Source of the DNA: an uncultured Bacilli bacterium
GTDB lineage: Bacteria; Bacillota_I; Bacilli_A; RF39; UBA660
DNA length: 10,721 nt
Direction of reading: 5' to 3'
Assembly (NCBI GenBank): GCA_934095805.1
Contig: CAKOKV010000017.1
Span: 1 to 10,721 of the forward strand
Under the pieces are notes generated by a model that worked only from the letters and a program-made list of their open reading frames with translations, did not search any database and was not told the DNA's origin. Within the stretch, counting starts at the first letter, position 1; the number at the start of each line of letters is the position of its first letter. The translations under genes were made by a program, and so were the position numbers. This document shows, one piece after another, positions 6,830 to 10,721 of this stretch.

Positions 6830-7358
6830 ATGAAAATGAACCTTATATATTTTGTTCATGGAACAACATATGATAATTAAGCAAAGAAATGTTTAGGTTG
6901 GAAATAAGTAGAGTTAAATGAACTAAGAAAAGAACAGGTAAGGAATCTTGGAAAAGTTAATTCAAATATTAAGTTTGATGTGATTTTTACATCTGATTTA
7001 ATAAAAACAGTTAATAGTGCTGATATTGCTTTTCCAGGTATACCAAAGATTCAAGATAAAAGACTTAGAGAATGTAATTATGGAGATTTTGATGGTGAGG
7101 ATAAAGAGTTAGTAATTTACGAAGAACATAAATGGTGAATCTCTAAAAGATGTTGAAAAAAGAGTTAGAAGCTTTATTAATGAAGTTTTAAAAGAATATA
7201 AAGGTAAAACTATTGGAATTGTATCTCATAGAGCTCCACAATTTTCTTTTGAAGTTATAACTAAGAATATTACATTTGAAGAAGCTAATAAAAATGATTG
7301 GAGAAAAACAGGGGATTGGCGACCAAGATGGAGATATGATATAGATAAATGCTTGTAA
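6830..7358 (+). pseudogene. Degraded histidine phosphatase (phosphoglycerate-mutase-like) gene
   Basis: The reading frame from ATG 6830 gives a histidine-phosphatase-like N-terminus (MKMNLIYFVHGTTYDN), with the catalytic-His region read as VHG rather than the usual RHG. It then hits TAA at codon 17 (6878-6880) and again at codon 26 (6905-6907). Between and after these, family-like sequence continues: FDVIFTSDL, then RLRECNYGDFDGED. The frame ends in TGA at 7136-7138. Clear continuation appears in another frame from 7131 (NGESLKDVEKRVRSFINEV, then GIVSHRAPQF with the second catalytic His) to TAA at 7356-7358. The junction near 7127-7131 looks like a small deletion that removed a few residues and shifted frame. 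Three independent lesions make this a true pseudogene. An intact relative would be about 180 residues and would dephosphorylate a small cytoplasmic metabolite; the substrate is unknown. Apart from this gene the tRNA-gltX interval holds nothing else. Confidence 0.9.
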
Positions 7359-7369
7359 AAGCATTTTTT
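7347..7369 (+). terminator. Terminator at the end of the pseudogene
   Basis: AAATGCTT (7347-7354) pairs with AAGCATTT (7359-7366) around GTAA, followed by T's. The loop contains the pseudogene's stop codon. It insulates gltX from upstream transcription. Confidence 0.75.
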
Positions 7370-7370
7370 C

Positions 7371-7399
7371 TTGTACAAACTTCTGAAATATTGTATACT
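7371..7399 (+). promoter_or_regulatory. gltX promoter
   Basis: TTGTAC (7371-7376), 17 bp, TATACT (7394-7399). It lies immediately after the upstream terminator and about 26 bp before the gltX ATG. It occupies the stretch that a TTG-start reading would treat as coding, so it also helps fix the gene start. Confidence 0.8.
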
Positions 7400-7413
7400 A
7401 CTATTAGAAAAAA

Positions 7414-7420
7414 AGAGGTG
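7414..7420 (+). promoter_or_regulatory. gltX ribosome binding site (decides the start)
   Basis: AGAGGTG lies 4 bases before the ATG at 7425. No comparable site precedes the in-frame TTG at 7371, which would add 18 residues unlike the family. Confidence 0.85.
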
Positions 7421-7424
7421 TATT

Positions 7425-9071
7425 ATGACAAATAAAGATTTAGCTGATTTAATATTTCCTAATATTAATAAATCTATAAAAGATTATGATAATATATATC
7501 CAGATAGAAAAGGTACTATTGTAACAAGATTTGCTCCAAGTCCAACTGGTTATGTTCATATTGGTGGAATATATCAAGCTATTATTGATTACTTAATTGC
7601 TAAAAATAATAATGGTATATTTATGCTTAGAATAGAAGATACTGATCAAAAAAGAGAAGTTAAAGAAGCTGTTCAATTAATTAAAGAAGCATTAGAATAC
7701 TATGATTTATTACCAGATGAATATGAACTTGATGGAAAAACTATTGGTAATTATGGACCTTATGTACAAAGTGAAAGAAAAGAAATTTATCATGCATTTA
7801 TTAAATATTTAATAGAAATAGGAAGAGCTTATCCTTGTTTCTGTACTAAAGAAACTCTTGAAGAATTAAGAGTGATGCAAGATCATAAAAAACAAAGAAC
7901 TGGTTATTATGGTAAATATGCTAAATGTAGAAATTTAACTGTTGATGAGATGATTAATAACATTAAAGAAGGAAAAGATTTTGTTATTAGATTTAAATCA
8001 ATGGGTGATTTTGAAAAAAAATTTAAGTTTGTAGATGAAGTTAAAGGTGAACTTGAATTATCTGAAAATGATGAAGATTTTGTTATTATGAAAAGTGATA
8101 ACTTACTTCCAACATATCATTTTGCTCATGTTGTTGATGATTATTTAATGGGTACAACTCATATAGTAAGAGGTGAAGAGTGGCTTAGTAGTGCTCCTAA
8201 ACATGTTGAACTTTATGATGCTTTTGGTTTTGAAAGACCAAGATATAAATATGTTCATACACCACTTATTATTAAAAAAGAAGGAAATAGTATTAGAAAG
8301 ATAAGTAAGAGAAAAGATCCAGAAGCTTCAATGAGTTATTATACTGATCTTGGTTATCCAGCTCTTGCTGTTATTGAATCTTTAATGACTATTATAAATT
8401 CAAATTATGAAGAGTGGCATAGAGAAAATCCAGATAAACCATTTACTGAATTTCAATATAATCCAGCTAAAATGTCATCAAGTGGTGGATTATATGATTT
8501 AGAAAAATTAAATAGTATATCTAAAGATGTTATTTCAAAAATGAGTGCTCATGAATTGTATGAAAAAACATATAAATGGTCATTAGAACATAGTGAAACA
8601 TTAAGAAAATTAATAGAAAAAGATCCTTCATATTATGAAAGTATTTTAAATATCGAAAGAAATCAAGAAAAACCAAGAAAAGATATAGCATATTATAAAA
8701 TGATAGAAGATTTAATATGGTATATGTATAATGATTTATTTGATATTAGACATAGAGAATATGAATGGAAGAATATAACTAATTTAGTTGAAATAAAAAA
8801 TATATTAAATACTTATATTGATAAATATTATAGTGATGATGACGATAAAGAAACATGGTTTAATAAAGTTAAAGAATTATGTGAATTATTTGGATATGCA
8901 TCAAATATTAAAGAATATAAGAAGAATCCAGGAGATTATAAAGGTAATGTAGCTGATATTAGTACTATTATAAGAGTAGCTATTACTACAAAAGCTAATA
9001 CTCCTGATTTATATGAAATAATGAAATTACTTGGTAAAGATGAGATTGTAAGAAGAATTAATTTATTATAG
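7425..9071 (+). CDS. gltX: Glutamyl-tRNA synthetase
   Basis: A class I aminoacyl-tRNA synthetase that charges tRNA-Glu with glutamate in the cytoplasm; in bacteria lacking GlnRS such enzymes may also charge tRNA-Gln. From ATG 7425 it is 548 residues. The Rossmann fold opens with RFAPSPTGYVHIGG (HIGH signature H45-I-G-G48) and MLRIEDTDQKREV. C138 and C140 (PCFCTKE) with C168 (YAKCRN) match the zinc-binding insertion of GluRS. HFAHVVDDYLMGTTHIVRGEEWL is the conserved core, and KISKR at 292-296 is the KMSKS loop. The alpha-helical anticodon-binding region follows. It is somewhat longer than the usual 470-490 residues, matching a longer Bacillota variant in which DPEASMSYYTDLGYP follows the KMSKS loop. 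It has its own promoter and terminator and is not in an operon. It is intact and confidently assigned; whether it is discriminating cannot be told by eye. Confidence 0.97.
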   Translation: MTNKDLADLIFPNINKSIKDYDNIYPDRKGTIVTRFAPSPTGYVHIGGIYQAIIDYLIAKNNNGIFMLRIEDTDQKREVKEAVQLIKEALEYYDLLPDEYELDGKTIGNYGPYVQSERKEIYHAFIKYLIEIGRAYPCFCTKETLEELRVMQDHKKQRTGYYGKYAKCRNLTVDEMINNIKEGKDFVIRFKSMGDFEKKFKFVDEVKGELELSENDEDFVIMKSDNLLPTYHFAHVVDDYLMGTTHIVRGEEWLSSAPKHVELYDAFGFERPRYKYVHTPLIIKKEGNSIRKISKRKDPEASMSYYTDLGYPALAVIESLMTIINSNYEEWHRENPDKPFTEFQYNPAKMSSSGGLYDLEKLNSISKDVISKMSAHELYEKTYKWSLEHSETLRKLIEKDPSYYESILNIERNQEKPRKDIAYYKMIEDLIWYMYNDLFDIRHREYEWKNITNLVEIKNILNTYIDKYYSDDDDKETWFNKVKELCELFGYASNIKEYKKNPGDYKGNVADISTIIRVAITTKANTPDLYEIMKLLGKDEIVRRINLL

Positions 9072-9089
9072 GACTCTTACAGTCTTTTT
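9070..9089 (+). terminator. Weak terminator after gltX
   Basis: AGGACT (9070-9075) pairs with AGTCTT (9081-9086, one G-U pair) around CTTAC, followed by a T run. The 5' arm overlaps the gltX TAG stop. The stem is short, so termination may be partial. Confidence 0.6.
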
Positions 9090-9094
9090 CTTTA

Positions 9095-9123
9095 TTGACA
9101 TTTACAAATTTTTAAGATTAAAT
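9095..9123 (+). promoter_or_regulatory. Promoter of the HAM1-Nudix-GNAT operon
   Basis: A consensus -35 TTGACA (9095-9100) and TTAAAT (9118-9123) are 17 bp apart. They are followed by a perfect AGGAGG (9135-9140), 6 bases before the ATG at 9147. Confidence 0.7.
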
Positions 9124-9146
9124 AAAGATAGTATAGGAGGCGATTT

Positions 9147-9713
9147 ATGAAAATAACATTAGTTACTGGTAATTGGGCTAAAATAGCACAAGCTAAAGAA
9201 TTTTTAGAACCAAAAGGTATAACTGTTGATAATGTAAAAATGGATACAATTGAAATACAAGCTGATTCAGTTGAAGAAGTGGCTAAGTATTCAGCAAAGT
9301 GGGCGAGTGAAGAATTAAAAGCAAATGTTGTTAAAAATGATACTGGTATTATGATTGATGCTTTAGATGGTTTTCCAGCAGCTTATACTCATTATGTTCA
9401 AGATACAATCGGAATGGATGGTATTTTGAAATTAATGAAAGGTGTTAAAAATAGAAAAGCTAAATTTGTTCAAGCACTAGCATTTTGTGAATATGGAAAA
9501 GAACCTGTATCATTTGTTTCTGTAACAGAAGGAGAAATATCTTTAAAAAAAGAAGGAGAGCATGGATGGAGTTGGGACTTTATATTTATTCCAAAAGGTA
9601 AAGATAAAACTCTTGCTTGTTTTGAAGATCGTGAAAGACTTTCATTATGGAATGATACTGGATATATGCAGTTATTAGAATATTTAAAAAAGAATAAAAA
9701 AATAGAGGAGTAA
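9147..9713 (+). CDS. HAM1/RdgB-family non-canonical purine NTP pyrophosphatase, divergent
   Basis: 188 residues, the usual size for the Ham1/ITPase family, which hydrolyses (d)ITP and XTP to monophosphates plus pyrophosphate and keeps deaminated purines out of DNA and RNA. The family landmarks are present in order. The nucleotide-binding TGNWAK is at 7-12 (family TGNxxK). VKNDTGIMIDALDGFPAAY at 62-80 stands for the family DSGLxVDAL-G-PG segment, with D65 and D71 as likely metal/catalytic acids. GWSWDFIFIP at 140-149 stands for GFGYDPIFxP. Departures from consensus (DTG for DSG, AAYTHYV for GxxSARY, Phe for the Pro after Asp in the last motif) suggest a divergent subfamily, so substrate preference could differ. 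It is first in a tight operon with a Nudix hydrolase, fitting nucleotide-pool sanitation. The start is fixed by AGGAGG at 9135-9140. Confidence 0.9.
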   Translation: MKITLVTGNWAKIAQAKEFLEPKGITVDNVKMDTIEIQADSVEEVAKYSAKWASEELKANVVKNDTGIMIDALDGFPAAYTHYVQDTIGMDGILKLMKGVKNRKAKFVQALAFCEYGKEPVSFVSVTEGEISLKKEGEHGWSWDFIFIPKGKDKTLACFEDRERLSLWNDTGYMQLLEYLKKNKKIEE

Positions 9714-9715
9714 TT

Positions 9716-10117
9716 ATGAATAAGAGAGTTAGTTCAAGAGCTATTATAATTGAAGATGGTAAATTACTTACAATGTTTAGAAGAAAAATTAAAAGTGATG
9801 GTACTATTAAGGAATATTATGTAATACCAGGTGGTGGTCTTGAAGAAAACGAAACATTAGAAGAGAATGTTATAAGAGAACTTAGGGAAGAATTTAATGT
9901 TGATATTGAAGTAATTAAGTTTTTAGAGAGTGTAGAATATGAAGATACTATCGCTAATTATTTCTTATGTAAGATAGTTAATGGAACACCTAAACTCGGA
10001 GGAGAAGAGCTTGATAGAATGAGTGAATCTAATTATTATGAAGTTAGATTCGTTGATTTAAATGAACTTGATAATATTGATATTAATGCAAAAGATATAA
10101 TTAAAAATTTAAAATAA
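9716..10117 (+). CDS. Nudix hydrolase
   Basis: A 133-residue cytoplasmic Nudix-fold pyrophosphohydrolase acting on a nucleoside diphosphate linked to another moiety; the exact substrate cannot be read. The Nudix box is complete at residues 40-62: G40, E46, then R54-E-L-R-E-E59, with the metal-binding glutamates of REUXEE at 55, 58 and 59. The glycine usual near the box end is Asn61, a tolerated change. VSSRAIIIEDGKLL is the typical first strands, and YYVIPGGGLE precedes the box. The ATG begins two bases after the HAM1 stop. Its Shine-Dalgarno AGAGGAG (9704-9710) lies inside the HAM1 coding end, so the two are cotranscribed and probably coupled. Confidence 0.94.
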   Translation: MNKRVSSRAIIIEDGKLLTMFRRKIKSDGTIKEYYVIPGGGLEENETLEENVIRELREEFNVDIEVIKFLESVEYEDTIANYFLCKIVNGTPKLGGEELDRMSESNYYEVRFVDLNELDNIDINAKDIIKNLK

Positions 10118-10129
10118 TTTGAGGGAAGA

Positions 10130-10597
10130 ATGAACATTGAATTAATAAAAGTTAATAAAAATGAAAGAACTAAATTAGAAAAATTATTACAATTATATTT
10201 ACATGATTTAAGTTTATATTTTCCACTTGATTTTGATTCAGAAAAGTGTGAATATGATTATGATTTAGATAAGTATTTTGATAATGATTTTGCTTATTTT
10301 ATAAAGTCTAGTAATGATATATTAGGATTTATTCTTATTGATAATAATGGTAACTATAACTATGAAATAAGTGAAATATTTGTTTTAAATAATTATAAAG
10401 AAAAACAAATAGGTACAAAAGCTGTTATAAAAGCATTTGATCTATATAGAGGAAATTGGATTATTAAGGCTGTACCTAAATCTAAAGTGGCTGAGAAATT
10501 TTGGATTAAAGTTGTAAGTGAGTATACAAATGATAATTATAAATTATCACATACTGGTAAATATGATAGAGTAGAATTAAATTTTTCTAATAAATAA
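10130..10597 (+). CDS. GNAT-family N-acetyltransferase
   Basis: 155 residues with the GNAT pattern: an N-terminal helix region (TKLEKLLQLYLHDL), a strand pair (FAYFIKSSNDILGFILID), then the acetyl-CoA strand and loop YEISEIFVLNNYKEKQIG (78-95) leading into the pyrophosphate-binding helix (TKAVIKAFDLY). The usual R-x-x-G-x-G/A loop is degenerate (KEKQIG), keeping only the final Gly. The C-terminal part WIIKAVPKSKVAEKFWIKV matches the family's late strand and helix, where catalytic tyrosines often lie. It should transfer an acyl group from acyl-CoA to an amine; the acceptor is unknown. GAGGGA (10121-10126) is its ribosome site, 12 bases after the Nudix stop, so it is third in the operon. Confidence 0.85.
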   Translation: MNIELIKVNKNERTKLEKLLQLYLHDLSLYFPLDFDSEKCEYDYDLDKYFDNDFAYFIKSSNDILGFILIDNNGNYNYEISEIFVLNNYKEKQIGTKAVIKAFDLYRGNWIIKAVPKSKVAEKFWIKVVSEYTNDNYKLSHTGKYDRVELNFSNK

Positions 10598-10600
10598 TAA

Positions 10601-10640
10601 AAAATAAAGACTGTTTAATTTTCTAAACAGTCTTTATTTT
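10601..10640. terminator. Strong bidirectional terminator
   Basis: A perfect 17-bp stem (10601-10617 with 10624-10640) around a 6-base loop, with A-rich and T-rich flanks on each strand. It closes the HAM1-Nudix-GNAT operon and, from the other side, the minus-strand gene at the window edge, whose last codons run into the stem. Confidence 0.92.
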
Positions 10641-10721
10641 CCTTTCTATTCTTCTTTTCAACCTTTTCAATTTTAAGTGTATATCCAAGTGGGCCTAGTA
10701 TATCCATCATAGCTTTAACAG
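10615..10721 (-). CDS. C-terminal fragment of a probable XRE/antitoxin-type DNA-binding protein (partial)
   Basis: Only the last 34 codons are in the window: VKAMMDILGPLGYTLKIEKV followed by a Lys/Glu/Asn-rich tail, ending at TAA 10615-10617. Segments of the form (M/L)..(I/L)L..LGYTL.I at the extreme C-terminus are typical of HTH_XRE antitoxins and regulators (HigA-like 'addiction module antidote' proteins), where the last helix packs on the HTH domain and a strand follows. The HTH itself would lie past 10721 and is not visible. The final codons overlap the terminator stem. A toxin gene, if present, would also be outside the window. The family call is moderate. Confidence 0.55.
   Translation of the reverse strand, partial: VKAMMDILGPLGYTLKIEKVEKKNRKENKDCLEN

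Noticed and set aside
7371..7424. An 18-codon N-terminal extension of gltX from a TTG start
   Set aside because: The stretch holds the -35/-10 promoter, has no ribosome site before the TTG, and its residues do not fit the GluRS N-terminus. ATG 7425 with AGAGGTG is the real start.
1234..10597. Mycoplasma-type code (TGA = Trp), given the low GC
   Set aside because: All Trp codons in intact genes are TGG and no intact gene contains an in-frame TGA. The only TGA in a gene context (7136-7138) follows a frameshift.
1..10721. CRISPR array, insertion sequence, integrase or attachment site
   Set aside because: No regularly spaced direct repeats, transposase motifs or tRNA-end duplications were seen; the tRNA-Ser 3' end is not repeated nearby.

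Overview
The window is about 27% GC by eye and codes almost everything with A/T-ending codons: AGA for Arg, AGT for Ser, TTA for Leu. Every intact gene uses TGG for Trp and ends in TAA or TAG, which fits the standard bacterial code (11). The signals are Gram-positive in style: strong AGGAGG-type ribosome sites, a lipobox lipoprotein, a secreted protease and short stem-plus-T terminators. I infer an uncultured, small-genome, host-associated Bacillota (Bacilli / Mollicutes-like gut lineage); the sequence alone does not fix the genus.

Layout. 1-1102 (minus) is the N-terminal half of tex, with one in-frame TAA at codon 108 but an otherwise perfect reading frame. 1182-6288 is the centrepiece, a three-gene plus-strand operon with its own promoter and terminator. 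It encodes a secreted papain-like (C1) cysteine protease with a C-terminal dockerin, then a membrane-anchored protein with an N-terminal cohesin-like domain and four cadherin-like beta-sandwich repeats, then a small lipoprotein. 6287-6535 (minus) is a small C-tail membrane protein. 6659-6749 is tRNA-Ser(GCU). 6830-7358 is a clearly dead histidine-phosphatase gene (two nonsense codons plus a frameshift). 7425-9071 is gltX (glutamyl-tRNA synthetase). 9147-10597 is a second operon: a HAM1/RdgB-like NTP pyrophosphatase, a Nudix hydrolase and a GNAT acetyltransferase. At the right edge, convergent, is the C-terminus of a probable XRE/antitoxin-type regulator.

How it works together. The most interesting reading is that the 1234-6263 operon is a one-enzyme, one-receptor relative of a cellulosome. 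The dockerin on the exported protease would dock, through calcium-stabilised binding, onto the cohesin-like tip of a stalk held in the cell membrane, with the lipoprotein as a possible accessory. This would display a protease and its attached lectin-like and GLUG-like binding modules on the surface of a cell with few other exported enzymes. The dockerin and protease assignments are strong; the cohesin assignment is weaker and rests on fold-like pattern, position and operon context.

The HAM1, Nudix and GNAT genes look like a nucleotide-pool housekeeping set. The two disrupted genes (tex, histidine phosphatase) suggest ongoing gene decay, though the tex stop could also be a sequence error.
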